A stretch of DNA of 64,000 nucleotides, from the NCBI RefSeq assembly GCF_016508255.1, contig NZ_JADVKT010000008.1, positions 62,001 to 126,000 of the forward strand, read 5' to 3'. The translations under genes were made by a program, and so were the position numbers. Positions 26,614-35,805 of the stretch are shown here, piece by piece; positions within the stretch are counted from its first letter, which is position 1; the number at the start of each line of letters is the position of its first letter. The notes beneath the pieces were generated by a model. That model did no database searches. It was not told the origin of the DNA and saw nothing but the letters and a program-made list of their open reading frames with translations. Source of the stretch: Acinetobacter calcoaceticus (lineage in GTDB: Bacteria; Pseudomonadota; Gammaproteobacteria; Pseudomonadales; Moraxellaceae).

Positions 26614-26639
26614 CTAGTATCGATGAAATTTTAATTTAT

Positions 26640-27449
26640 TTAACGACCCAAGATCATTTCAAGCACAAATTTACTACCAATAAAACCAATGGCTAATAGT
26701 ACAAAACCAATTAGGGTAAAACGAATGGCTTTTTGGCCACGCCAGCCAAGTTTGTAATGACCAATCAATAATGATCCATAGATAAACCAAGAAATAATAC
26801 TAAATACTGTTTTATGAGCGAGGTGCTGTGCAAAGAAGCTATCGACAGTTAAGAATCCGAAGGTGAGTGCTATCGTTAATAAAATAAAACCAGTAATGAT
26901 GAGGTCGAATAATAAAGACTCCATCGCTTGAATTGGAGGAAGTAAATTGACCCAAAAGCGTTTTTTTTGTTTCTTTTTGAGTTCACGATTTTGGAACCAT
27001 AGCAAAATAGCGTGAATAGTTGCCATCAGTAAAACTGCATAGGCAGAAAGTGAAAGAATAATATGGGTATCAAGGCCTAACGAATGTTGCTCAATAAATT
27101 GATCTGGTCGGCTGAATGCAAAACCTAAAATTAGACCAATAGCAGCTACAGGAATGCCTAACAAGTTCAACGGTACAATGGGGCGAAAAATACTAAAAAT
27201 TAAACTTAACAACAACATAAGCCACGATGTAAAAGATACTAAATTAAAAACATCGTAGTTAATTCCAGCTGGAGTCAGCATGCCATGGCATAAAACTGTA
27301 CCGTGTAACAGGAGTGCCAAAGTCGCAACAAGAGCAAATAACCATGGGTTTGGTTCACGTTTTGACATTAAACGAATGAACAGATACCAGAAAGAAGTGG
27401 TATATGCGATGAGTGCCAAAATTGTATAAACCAAGGGGAGGCTAATCAT
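26640..27449 (-). CDS. ypjD: CcsA/HemX-family inner-membrane protein YpjD
   Basis: A 269-residue protein with eight hydrophobic helices. The segment HLAHKTVFSIISWFIYGSLLIGHYKLGWRG near the C-terminus is the conserved part of the cytochrome c assembly/HemX-like family, with paired histidines that in CcsA proteins bind heme. It lies divergent from ffh, as in E. coli, where the neighbour is ypjD. Exact role is not established; heme handling is only inferred from the family. Confidence 0.85.
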   Translation of the reverse strand: MISLPLVYTILALIAYTTSFWYLFIRLMSKREPNPWLFALVATLALLLHGTVLCHGMLTPAGINYDVFNLVSFTSWLMLLLSLIFSIFRPIVPLNLLGIPVAAIGLILGFAFSRPDQFIEQHSLGLDTHIILSLSAYAVLLMATIHAILLWFQNRELKKKQKKRFWVNLLPPIQAMESLLFDLIITGFILLTIALTFGFLTVDSFFAQHLAHKTVFSIISWFIYGSLLIGHYKLGWRGQKAIRFTLIGFVLLAIGFIGSKFVLEMILGR

Positions 27450-27589
27450 GTCAAACCTTTTTCAGGATTAATTCATCTATATAAGATATAAATTCGCTGC
27501 GAACTAAAGTATCCTATAGCATTCTATGCATAAATTTTCTATTTCGAGAAAGATTTTTTTGCAACTAGCCATTTTAAGCGGATTTTGCA

Positions 27590-29005
27590 ATGTTTGATAC
27601 CTTAACAGAACGACTCACACAGAGTTTAAGAAATGTTACTGGCTCAGGGCAGCTGACCGAAGACAATATTAAAGACACCTTACGTGAAGTACGTATGGCA
27701 CTTCTTGAAGCCGATGTCGCGTTACCTGTAACTCGTGAATTTATCGCGAAAGTTAAGGAAGAGGCATTGGGCCAAGAAGTGATGACTCAGTTATCACCAG
27801 GCCAGGCATTTGTAAAGATTGTCTATGACGAACTCACCAAGATGATGGGTGAGGCGAATGAAACACTTGATTTAAGTGCTAAACCTCCTGTTGTTGTATT
27901 ACTTGCCGGTTTACAAGGTGCAGGTAAAACAACTACAGCAGCAAAATTGGCACGTTTCTTAAAAGAACGTCAAAAGAAAAAAGTCATGACTGTCTCTGCC
28001 GACGTTTACCGTCCGGCAGCGATTAAGCAGTTGGAAACTGTGTCAGCAGAAGTTGGTGCAGGCTTTATTCCATCAGATGCTTCTGAAAAGCCAATTGATA
28101 TTGTTAATCGTGCAATTGAACAGGCAAAAATCCAATTTGCTGATGTGTTGATTGTCGATACAGCAGGTCGTTTACATGTCGATGAAGACATGATGGACGA
28201 AATTAAAGAATTACATGCTGCCGTTAAGCCAACTGAAACCTTGTTTGTGGTTGACGCCATGACAGGTCAGGATGCTGCGAATACAGCAAAAGCCTTTAAT
28301 GATGCATTGGCACTCACGGGTGTTATCCTCACCAAAACTGATGGTGATGCACGTGGTGGTGCGGCACTTTCTGTACGTGCCATTACTGGTAAGCCAATCA
28401 AGTTCTTGGGTATGGGTGAGAAGCTTGATGCTTTAGAACCATTCCATCCTGACCGTGTTGCCCAACGTATTTTAGGTATGGGTGACGTACTTTCTTTAGT
28501 CGAGGAAGTTGAACGTAAAATCGACAAAGAAAAAGCCGAGAAAATGGCTAAAAAATTGCAAAAAGGTGGTAGCTTCAACTTTGAAGATATGCTGATGCAA
28601 TTTGAGCAAATGAAAAACATGGGCGGCATGATGGGCTTCTTGGATAAGTTGCCTGGCATGAGCGGTGCAGGAATCCAGCAAGCGATTGAGCAAGCGAATC
28701 CTGAAAAACAAGTCAAGAAGATGGAAGCAATTATCCAGTCGATGACTGTTAAAGAGCGCCGTAATCCGGACCTGATGAACCCGAGTCGCAAAAAACGTAT
28801 TGCGGCAGGTTGTGGAATGGATGTTGCTGAAGTGAATAAACTCATTAAGCAACAGGCGCAAATGGCCAAAATGATGAAGAAGTTTGCCAATCCATCTGGT
28901 ATGAGCAAAATGATGCGTTCATTAGGCAATATGCAAAAACAATTTGGCGGCGGCGGTGGTGGCGGAATGGGACCACTCTTTGGCAACAACGACCAAAAGA
29001 AATAA
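27590..29005 (+). CDS. ffh: Signal recognition particle protein Ffh
   Basis: A 471-residue SRP GTPase that with 4.5S RNA targets nascent membrane proteins to FtsY. The N domain covers residues 1-90. The G domain has the P-loop GLQGAGKTTTAAKLA (about 106-120), DTAGRLHVDEDMM, TKTDGDARGGAALS and the closing GMGEKLDALEPF. The Met-rich M domain begins at about 300 (FEQMKNMGGMMGFLDKLPGM) and ends in a Gly-rich tail. Length is slightly above E. coli (453). Terminator downstream. Confidence 0.98.
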   Translation: MFDTLTERLTQSLRNVTGSGQLTEDNIKDTLREVRMALLEADVALPVTREFIAKVKEEALGQEVMTQLSPGQAFVKIVYDELTKMMGEANETLDLSAKPPVVVLLAGLQGAGKTTTAAKLARFLKERQKKKVMTVSADVYRPAAIKQLETVSAEVGAGFIPSDASEKPIDIVNRAIEQAKIQFADVLIVDTAGRLHVDEDMMDEIKELHAAVKPTETLFVVDAMTGQDAANTAKAFNDALALTGVILTKTDGDARGGAALSVRAITGKPIKFLGMGEKLDALEPFHPDRVAQRILGMGDVLSLVEEVERKIDKEKAEKMAKKLQKGGSFNFEDMLMQFEQMKNMGGMMGFLDKLPGMSGAGIQQAIEQANPEKQVKKMEAIIQSMTVKERRNPDLMNPSRKKRIAAGCGMDVAEVNKLIKQQAQMAKMMKKFANPSGMSKMMRSLGNMQKQFGGGGGGGMGPLFGNNDQKK

Positions 29006-29018
29006 GTTCATAAAATAA

Positions 29019-29045
29019 AAAGGCGCTTAATGCGCCTTTTCATTT
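29019..29045 (+). terminator. Intrinsic terminator after ffh
   Basis: aaaggcgc-ttaat-gcgccttt stem followed by T-rich sequence. Confidence 0.8.
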
Positions 29046-29056
29046 TGCTCTCTTTT

Positions 29057-29791
29057 TTAGTCTTTTGGATAATGAGCAATATATTGCTGTAACCCTTTAA
29101 GTAAGAGATCAGTTTCTACAACTGGATTATATTTTTTCAAAAACTTGGCAAAAAGAGAAGCATCTCCACCAGTCAGTAGCAACTTTTTAGGAGATTGCTG
29201 CATAATGCTTTCGATCGTACTGATCAAGCCAAGTAAAATACCGTGATGGACTGCATCTACGGTGTTATTACCTGGGTTCAGGTTATCAAAAGCTGAATCT
29301 GGAATTTTAATACCTTTGGTATTTTGAATGAGTGCATCACGCTGCAAATAAAGGTTAGGTAAAATATAACCACCTAAATGCTGTTTACCTTGAGTTAAAT
29401 CAATAGTTAAGGCAGTTCCACAACCAATAATACAATAGTTCTCATTAGCTTGAGCCACAGCGAGTACTTGTAACCAACGGTCAATCCCGAGCTGACTCGG
29501 TACCTCATAGCCACACTTTAACTCAGCATATTCAGCATGCACTTTGGCAAAAACAACAGGAATTTCAAGCCATTTTAAAATCTGCTGAATACGTTGGTTG
29601 TTCTCGGTATCCAGTACTGAAGAAATCCCAATGCGATGCAGACCTTGATGTTTAAAGTGTTGAATTAAACCCAATAATAAATCGGCAGGAGACTGTAAGT
29701 GCAGCTCTGCAGCATGTTCAATAATCTGCTGATTTTCAGTAATCCAATACTTTAAACGGGTGTTCCCGATATCAAGCCATAAACTTTTCAT
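29057..29791 (-). CDS. coaX: Type III pantothenate kinase
   Basis: A 244-residue ASKHA-fold kinase, the first step from pantothenate to coenzyme A. The N-terminal phosphate-1 loop is [12 protein letters not shown] (residues about 5-16). The pantothenate and dimer region is [10 protein letters not shown] with [12 protein letters not shown] (about 130), and the late phosphate-2 motif is [15 protein letters not shown]. It follows birA by 14 bases on the same strand, a common pairing (birA-coaX) in this group. PanD later in the window feeds the same pathway. Confidence 0.95.
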   Translation of the reverse strand: MKSLWLDIGNTRLKYWITENQQIIEHAAELHLQSPADLLLGLIQHFKHQGLHRIGISSVLDTENNQRIQQILKWLEIPVVFAKVHAEYAELKCGYEVPSQLGIDRWLQVLAVAQANENYCIIGCGTALTIDLTQGKQHLGGYILPNLYLQRDALIQNTKGIKIPDSAFDNLNPGNNTVDAVHHGILLGLISTIESIMQQSPKKLLLTGGDASLFAKFLKKYNPVVETDLLLKGLQQYIAHYPKD

Positions 29792-29805
29792 GGAAGAACA
29801 CCTGT

Positions 29806-30558
29806 TTACTGATTGTCTTGGGGTCTTAAGCGACCTTGATAAAACTGCTGAGGTTCAGGAGTCTCAAGAATTACTGCACCTTCATTGGAAATTCCTACGA
29901 AACGACCATGAACCAGTCCCTGACTATGTTCGAACTGCACTAACTGATTAAGCCATGCAGCGTGGTGATTAAAACGTCCAGCCAAGTTGTAGCAACCATG
30001 ATCAAACCAGCGAGCTGCATTTTGAATTGCGACATAAAGCTCTGAAATGAGTTCAAGACGACTCATTTGTTCTAGGCCTAAATCCTCTAGAGATGTAATC
30101 GGTTGATCACTATCAGTCACTGGTGGTGTTTTTAAATTAATACCTACACCCACAATAGCCTGATGTTGGGAAAGCGGCTCAACTAAAATTCCACCCCATT
30201 TGCCTTGCGTACTATACAAATCATTTGGCCATTTTACTTGTAAGCTTAAAGGCTGTAACTGTGCGATTTGCAAAATATTTAATGCAACTTCAAGTGCTAA
30301 GCGTCCATCTATGGGTGTTCGAGTTTGCACCAATGTGCTTAAATAAATGTTTCCTTCAGGTGAAATCCATTGCCGTTGATGTTGACCTCGCCCTTGAGTT
30401 TGTTGAGCACTGCAAACCAAGCCTGTTGTAATGCCTTTTTGGGCAATTTCACGAATATCATCATTGGTCGAAGTTGTGGTTGCTTTTAATAAAACCACTT
30501 CTGGAAGCTGGTTTTTTGCGCTTAAAAGTTGTTGTAGTTGGCGAGTCTCTAAATCCAT
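29806..30558 (-). CDS. birA: Biotin--[acetyl-CoA carboxylase] ligase, monofunctional
   Basis: A 250-residue biotin protein ligase that attaches biotin to AccB via biotinyl-AMP. Motifs: [10 protein letters not shown] near residue 29, the adenylate loop GRGQHQRQW (56-64), [20 protein letters not shown] (about 105-124) and a small C-terminal SH3-like domain. There is no N-terminal helix-turn-helix: the catalytic domain starts about 20 residues in, whereas bifunctional BirA has about 60 extra residues. So this protein cannot repress the biotin operon at 43.9 kb. First gene of the birA-coaX pair, divergent from the TSUP gene by only 30 bases. Confidence 0.93.
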   Translation of the reverse strand: MDLETRQLQQLLSAKNQLPEVVLLKATTTSTNDDIREIAQKGITTGLVCSAQQTQGRGQHQRQWISPEGNIYLSTLVQTRTPIDGRLALEVALNILQIAQLQPLSLQVKWPNDLYSTQGKWGGILVEPLSQHQAIVGVGINLKTPPVTDSDQPITSLEDLGLEQMSRLELISELYVAIQNAARWFDHGCYNLAGRFNHHAAWLNQLVQFEHSQGLVHGRFVGISNEGAVILETPEPQQFYQGRLRPQDNQ

Positions 30559-30588
30559 GTTGAATATGAGCAGAGTGGTAAAACATTT

Positions 30589-31392
30589 ATGGAGTTAATC
30601 ATATATTTACTCATTGGCGCAATTGCTGGTTTTACTGCCGGATTGTTTGGTGTTGGCGGTGGACTAATTATTGTACCAATCCTCTATGTTGTTTTTACCC
30701 AGTTGAACTATGACCCTGCGGTAATTATGCATATTGCAGTAGGAACATCACTTGCAACCATTATCGTAACGTCTTTTAGTTCGGTGTCTGCCCATCATAA
30801 AAAGGGTGCAGTACTCTGGCCTGTTTTTCGTAACTTAGCCCCGGGACTCATTATTGGCTCATTTTTGGGGGCTGGTATTGCGGACTTGATGTCTGGGCAG
30901 CATTTGCAACTTCTTATTGGTGTTTTTGCTGTTTTTATGGCTTATCGTATGTTTAAGGGGGCTCATGTTATGGTCGATCCAAACAGTAAGCTTCCTTCGA
31001 CACCTATGCAATTTATGGCAGGTGGTGGCATTGGTATTGCATCTGCAATTTTTGGCATTGGGGGCGGTAGCTTAACTGTTCCGTATTTAAACCGTCATGG
31101 TGTAGTCATGCAAAAAGCAGTTGCAACCTCTGCCGCTTGTGGTTTACCTATTGCTGTAGCGGGTGCAATTGGTTTTATGTGGTTTGGTGCGAAGGAACAT
31201 ATCTCTGTACCTAACACGATTGGTTATGTGCACATTTATGCTTTTATTGGCATTAGTGTCATGAGTTTTATTACAGCCAAGTTTGGAGCAAAAGTGGCTC
31301 ATGCATTGTCACCACAAATGTTGAAAAAATGCTTTGCCTGTTTGTTAGTCGTGGTTGGTAGTTATTTTATTTATAAAGGGATTATGCACTAG
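30589..31392 (+). CDS. TSUP (TauE/SafE) family permease
   Basis: A 267-residue protein with about eight helices arranged as two related halves. Each half begins with the family's glycine motif: GFTAGLFGVGGGLIIVPIL (residues about 14-32) and IASAIFGIGGGSLTVPYLN (about 148-166). The family moves sulfur- or carbon-containing organic anions (sulfite, sulfoacetate and others) across the inner membrane. Substrate unknown here. It ends in a terminator before the GntR gene. Confidence 0.88.
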   Translation: MELIIYLLIGAIAGFTAGLFGVGGGLIIVPILYVVFTQLNYDPAVIMHIAVGTSLATIIVTSFSSVSAHHKKGAVLWPVFRNLAPGLIIGSFLGAGIADLMSGQHLQLLIGVFAVFMAYRMFKGAHVMVDPNSKLPSTPMQFMAGGGIGIASAIFGIGGGSLTVPYLNRHGVVMQKAVATSAACGLPIAVAGAIGFMWFGAKEHISVPNTIGYVHIYAFIGISVMSFITAKFGAKVAHALSPQMLKKCFACLLVVVGSYFIYKGIMH

Positions 31393-31429
31393 AGAATAAA
31401 ATATTAACCTTGGTAAGACTATCGTGTAA

Positions 31430-31462
31430 AAGCTTGAATTTTTAGAAATTCGAGCTTTTTTT
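31430..31462 (+). terminator. Intrinsic terminator after the TSUP gene
   Basis: aagcttgaatt / aattcgagctt (one wobble pair), 6-base loop, then a T run. Confidence 0.75.
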
Positions 31463-31546
31463 ATTCAATAATATAAGAACATTTGTGGCTTTTATTCATC
31501 CGATTTGGGTGTTGTTTTTAAATGGGTTGGCTTAAAATGCAATGAA

Positions 31547-31559
31547 ATTGTCAGACAAT
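31547..31559. promoter_or_regulatory. Candidate GntR/FadR-type operator upstream of the GntR gene
   Basis: attgtc-a-gacaat is a perfect 13-bp palindrome about 90 bases upstream of the regulator's ATG. Its core TTGT-CAG-ACAA matches the TNGT-N3-ACNA pattern typical of FadR-subfamily GntR operators. Autoregulation is inferred from position. Confidence 0.5.
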
Positions 31560-31648
31560 GACATAGTTTTTAATCGATAGGATCAGTTAAAAACAAGGAT
31601 GCGAAAGAAAAGCATGGATTAATGCATATAAAAAGTAGCGGGTGATTT

Positions 31649-32344
31649 ATGAATCTCGAAGAGACCGATAGTCTTTCTGAGCAAATTGTCAAATATATTA
31701 GCGAACAGATCATTAGTGGCGAGCTGGTTGAAGGCGAGCGTATTCAAGAATTGCGTATTGCCAAAGAGCTTGACGTGAGCCGAGGGTCAGTTCGTGAAGC
31801 ATTGTTATTATTAGAGCGTACTCATTTAATTGAGATTTTTCCACGCCGTGGCGCCATTGTTTCAGAAATGTCTGCACAGCAGGTTAAAGCCTTGTTTGAC
31901 ACAAATATGATGTTGTTGGGGCATATTGTTCAACGAATAAGTGAAACATGGCGTGCACATGAAGCAGATCAATTGCAGTTATTGTTAGAACAACTTTTTG
32001 AGCATGTAAAAGCAGGCGATATCGAAAAATTTTATGATGGTGTTTTCCAATATCTAGCTGAACAGCAAGATATGGTCGGTAATCCTTATCTAATGAAGTT
32101 TTATAAAGAGTTACTACCTTCATTACGTCGCAGTTACTTTTTGACCCTAAATACCTCTAAGCGGGAACTACAAGAAGCATTTGCATTATTTAAACTCGTG
32201 ACTGATGCAATTTTGATCCGAAAATCACAACAAGCCGCTTTATTTATGGAAGATTTTTGTCGACACTTACGTAACCTTGTGTTGGAATCGCTGACACGAA
32301 TGAAACAGATTGAATTGGCTTGGGCTAGACGCTCACGCCGCTAG
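31649..32344 (+). CDS. GntR-family (FadR-subfamily-like) transcriptional regulator
   Basis: A 231-residue protein. The N-terminal winged helix-turn-helix shows EQIVKYISEQIISGELVEGE, then LDVSRGSVREALLLLERTHLI and FPRRGAIVSEMSAQQV (residues about 10-80), the standard GntR layout. The C-terminal part is all-helical, as in FadR-subfamily (FCD) ligand domains, but the usual Asp/His metal residues are not obvious. It lies 10 bases upstream of smc, so it may be co-transcribed with the smc-zipA-ligA block. Its targets are unknown. Confidence 0.8.
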   Translation: MNLEETDSLSEQIVKYISEQIISGELVEGERIQELRIAKELDVSRGSVREALLLLERTHLIEIFPRRGAIVSEMSAQQVKALFDTNMMLLGHIVQRISETWRAHEADQLQLLLEQLFEHVKAGDIEKFYDGVFQYLAEQQDMVGNPYLMKFYKELLPSLRRSYFLTLNTSKRELQEAFALFKLVTDAILIRKSQQAALFMEDFCRHLRNLVLESLTRMKQIELAWARRSRR

Positions 32345-32354
32345 TTAGGGCATT

Positions 32355-35300
32355 ATGCGTTTAAGCAGTTTAAAACTTTCCGGCTTTAAATCTTTTGCAG
32401 ATAGTACAACTTTAAATTTTAAGGCTAACCGCACAGCAGTGGTTGGTCCAAATGGTTGTGGCAAATCCAATGTTATTGATGCTATTCGCTGGGTGATGGG
32501 TGAATCAAACGCTCGTCAGCTCCGTGGTGGTAGCATGCAAGATGTTATTTTTACAGGAACCGTCAAACGTAAGCCAGTTGGCGTGGCCAGTGTAGAACTA
32601 CGCTTTGATAATACCTATGGCAAATTGGGCGGATCTTATAATGCCTATAATGAGTTAGCCGTTCGCCGTCAGGTGACTCGTGAGGGTAAGTCTGAATATT
32701 TCTTAAATGGTACACGTTGCCGCCGTCGTGATATTACCGACATTTTCTTGGGAACAGGCTTAGGGCCACGCTCTTATGCTGTGATCGAACAGGGCATGAT
32801 TAACCGCTTGGTTGATGCTAAGCCTGAAGAAATGCGTGTTTTTATTGAAGAGGCTGCGGGTGTTTCTCGTTATCAAGCCCGTCGACGCGAGACTTTACAG
32901 CACCTTGAACATACTGAGCAAAATCTTTCACGGTTAGAAGATATCGCTTTAGAGTTAAAATCACAGCTTAAAACACTCAAGCGTCAGTCAGAAGCTGCGG
33001 TTCAATATAAAAATCTAGAAGGTCAGATTCGGACGCTGAAAATTGAAATTTTGTCTTTTCAGGCAGAAAAAAGCGTACGCTTACAAGAAGAATATACTGT
33101 TCAAATGAATGAACTGGGTGAAACCTTTAAATTGGTTCGTTCTGAGTTAAGTACGATTGAACATGATTTAGAAGCAACTAGTGCTTTATTTCAGCGACTC
33201 ATTCAACAATCTTCTCCATTGCAACAAGAATGGCAGCAAGCTGAAAAAAAACTATCTGAACTGAAAATGACTCTGGAACAAAAACAGAGTTTATACCAGC
33301 AAAACAGTACGACTCTCGTTCAATTAGAACAGCAAAAATTCCAAACTAAAGAACGTTTACAGCTTTCTGAATTGCAACTTGAAACGTTAAATAGCCAGTT
33401 AGAAGAACAAACCGAAGCCTTAACTACAATTGAGCAGACTGCTACCGAAGCCGAGCACAGATTTACAGATTTACAGTCTCAGCACAAACAAGCACAACAA
33501 CAGTTTGAGCAGCTAAAATCGCAAGTCGAAAGACAACACCAGCAAAAAATGCAGATGTCTGCTCAAATTGAGCAGTTGGGTAAGAATGTTCTAAGAATTG
33601 AGCAGCAAAAAGAAACGTTACAACATCAGGCAAACCAGATTCAAGCGCATGTTCATGAAGATGAGCAAGGTGATCTTGAACAATTGCAACAGCAGTTACG
33701 CACCGAAATTTCAGCACTTGAAGTCGAAATCGAGCAACAGGTACAACATTTAGAGCAGGCTCAACAAGCGCATCAAACAAGTAAAAATCAGCAGCAAATT
33801 CTGAAAACAGAAATACAGGTTTTATTGTCTGAGCAGAAAAATTTAAGCCAGCTTGTTGCTAAGCAAAGCCCAACACAGCATCAAGATGCTTTACGTTTAA
33901 TGCAGGCTCTGCAATTAACAGAGCAGGGGAAACCTCATGCACAGATTGTTGAGAAGTTTTTAGCAAAATGGTTGCATGCTCATATTCTTGACGTTGAACA
34001 AGTATTTCAAGAAAGCATTCCTCGTCAGCTAAAGCCTTCAGAACAAACTGGAAAATTTGCTATAGATTTACCTTGTTTAAATGAATGGATTGTATCTCCA
34101 CAGCTCTCAATATTTTCGAATGTAGCGATTGCACAAGATTTGACTCATGCTTTAAATGAGCAAAGCCAACTGCAACATGGTCAGTCTATTTTGACTTTAG
34201 ATGGTTATCATGTTGGGCAGGATTGGGTTATTGCCCTGATGTATGATGACGAGAGTCAAAGTGCACAAGGAATGTTAAGTCACCGCATTCGTCTAGATGA
34301 AATTGAACAAGCTCTTGAAAAGCAACAACCTGAATTACAAACATTAGATCAAATGATAGTTCAGCAAAAAGATGAGCTAGGAAAGTTGCAGTCTGATGTT
34401 CAACAAAAACAGCAAGTAATTAAACAAAAACAAAAAGAGCTACAACAGCTAGATGTACAAATTGCTAAACAGCAAACCGCAGCCCAAGCCTTTTTATTGC
34501 AAAAACAACAATTAAAAGATCAGTTAGCTCAGTTGGATGTGCAGCTTGAAGAAGATGCAATGCAAAAAGATGATCTGGAAATTGATTTGCATGCGCTCGC
34601 AATAAAGCTTGAAACGATTTTACCTGACTATAAAACTTTGCAATTTCGGGTAGAAGAACTCACTGAACAGCTCGATGAACAGCAGCAAGAGTTACAACGG
34701 CAGCAGCAAGAACGTGAAATTTTACGTCGTAATAGTACGCAAACGACTCAGCAGGTTGAGTTACTTGAAAAAGATATTTCATTTTTGCAAAACCAATATC
34801 AACAAATTGCAGCTCAAATGGAGCAAGCAAGAAAATTCGTGGATCCTATCCAGCTAGAATTGCCAAATCTTGAGTCAGAGTTTCAGCAACAGTTTGCTCA
34901 GACTGAAAAATTACAAAAGAATTGGAATGAATGGCAGCTCGAATTAAATAGTGTGCAAGAAAAACAACAAACCCTGACGGATCAGCGTCATCAATATCAA
35001 CAAAAAGACGAGCAACTCAGAGAACAACTTGAAGCAAAGCGTTTAGCATGGCAAGCTGCTAAGTCAGACCGTGATCATTATCAGGAACAACTCAAAGAAT
35101 TAAATGCTGAAATTCAAAGTGGTTTACAACTTGATTTGGTTCAGCACCAACAAAAGTTAGAAAAAGCTCAACAGCAGTTTGAAAAAATAGGGGCTGTTAA
35201 CCTTGCTGCTTCACAAGAGTTTGAGGAAGTTTCTCAACGTTTTGATGAGTTGAGTCACCAGATTCAAGATTTAGAAAATACGGTAACTCAATTGAAAGAT

Positions 35301-35804
35301 GCGATGAAGAGCATTGATCAAGAAACCCGTAAGTTGTTTATGACAACGTTCGATCAGATTAATGAAGAGTTGCAGAATCTGTTTCCAAAGGTATTTAACG
35401 GCGGTGAAGCGAGTTTAAGTCTTGAAGACGACTGGCAATCTGGTGTTAAACTGATGGCAAGACCACCGGGCAAAAAAAACAGTTCTCTAGCATTACTTTC
35501 CGGTGGAGAAAAGGCTTTAACAGCGTTAGCATTGGTATTTGCTATTTTTAGATTAAATCCGGCCCCGTTTTGTGTATTAGATGAAGTGGACGCACCACTT
35601 GATGATGCGAATGTTCAGAGATATTGTAATTTGGTAAAAGAGCTTTCTGAACATGTACAATTCATTTACATTACACATAATAAGCTGGCGATGACCATGG
35701 CAACTGATTTGTTGGGTGTGACCATGCCTGAACCGGGCACATCAAAATTAGTCACTGTCAATTTAGAACAGGCAAAAGAATACGGGTTAGTTTCGGAGTC
35801 ATAG
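32355..35804 (+). CDS. smc: Chromosome segregation protein SMC
   Basis: A 1149-residue SMC ATPase. The N-terminal head has Walker A GPNGCGKSNVIDAIRWVMGE (residues about 32-51) and the R-loop/Q-loop region. Two long Gln/Glu-rich coiled coils (about 165-500 and 650-990) flank the hinge domain. The C-terminal head has the ABC signature LLSGGEKALTALALVFAIFR and Walker B PFCVLDEVDAPLDDAN. Homodimers with ScpA and ScpB (encoded at 49.6-50.9 kb) condense and segregate the chromosome. The gene is followed after one base by zipA. Confidence 0.97.
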   Translation: MRLSSLKLSGFKSFADSTTLNFKANRTAVVGPNGCGKSNVIDAIRWVMGESNARQLRGGSMQDVIFTGTVKRKPVGVASVELRFDNTYGKLGGSYNAYNELAVRRQVTREGKSEYFLNGTRCRRRDITDIFLGTGLGPRSYAVIEQGMINRLVDAKPEEMRVFIEEAAGVSRYQARRRETLQHLEHTEQNLSRLEDIALELKSQLKTLKRQSEAAVQYKNLEGQIRTLKIEILSFQAEKSVRLQEEYTVQMNELGETFKLVRSELSTIEHDLEATSALFQRLIQQSSPLQQEWQQAEKKLSELKMTLEQKQSLYQQNSTTLVQLEQQKFQTKERLQLSELQLETLNSQLEEQTEALTTIEQTATEAEHRFTDLQSQHKQAQQQFEQLKSQVERQHQQKMQMSAQIEQLGKNVLRIEQQKETLQHQANQIQAHVHEDEQGDLEQLQQQLRTEISALEVEIEQQVQHLEQAQQAHQTSKNQQQILKTEIQVLLSEQKNLSQLVAKQSPTQHQDALRLMQALQLTEQGKPHAQIVEKFLAKWLHAHILDVEQVFQESIPRQLKPSEQTGKFAIDLPCLNEWIVSPQLSIFSNVAIAQDLTHALNEQSQLQHGQSILTLDGYHVGQDWVIALMYDDESQSAQGMLSHRIRLDEIEQALEKQQPELQTLDQMIVQQKDELGKLQSDVQQKQQVIKQKQKELQQLDVQIAKQQTAAQAFLLQKQQLKDQLAQLDVQLEEDAMQKDDLEIDLHALAIKLETILPDYKTLQFRVEELTEQLDEQQQELQRQQQEREILRRNSTQTTQQVELLEKDISFLQNQYQQIAAQMEQARKFVDPIQLELPNLESEFQQQFAQTEKLQKNWNEWQLELNSVQEKQQTLTDQRHQYQQKDEQLREQLEAKRLAWQAAKSDRDHYQEQLKELNAEIQSGLQLDLVQHQQKLEKAQQQFEKIGAVNLAASQEFEEVSQRFDELSHQIQDLENTVTQLKDAMKSIDQETRKLFMTTFDQINEELQNLFPKVFNGGEASLSLEDDWQSGVKLMARPPGKKNSSLALLSGGEKALTALALVFAIFRLNPAPFCVLDEVDAPLDDANVQRYCNLVKELSEHVQFIYITHNKLAMTMATDLLGVTMPEPGTSKLVTVNLEQAKEYGLVSES

Positions 35805-35805
35805 A

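Noticed and set aside
28267..28989. 240-codon minus-strand frame within ffh
   Set aside because: Antisense shadow of a highly conserved gene; no start signals or protein-like pattern.
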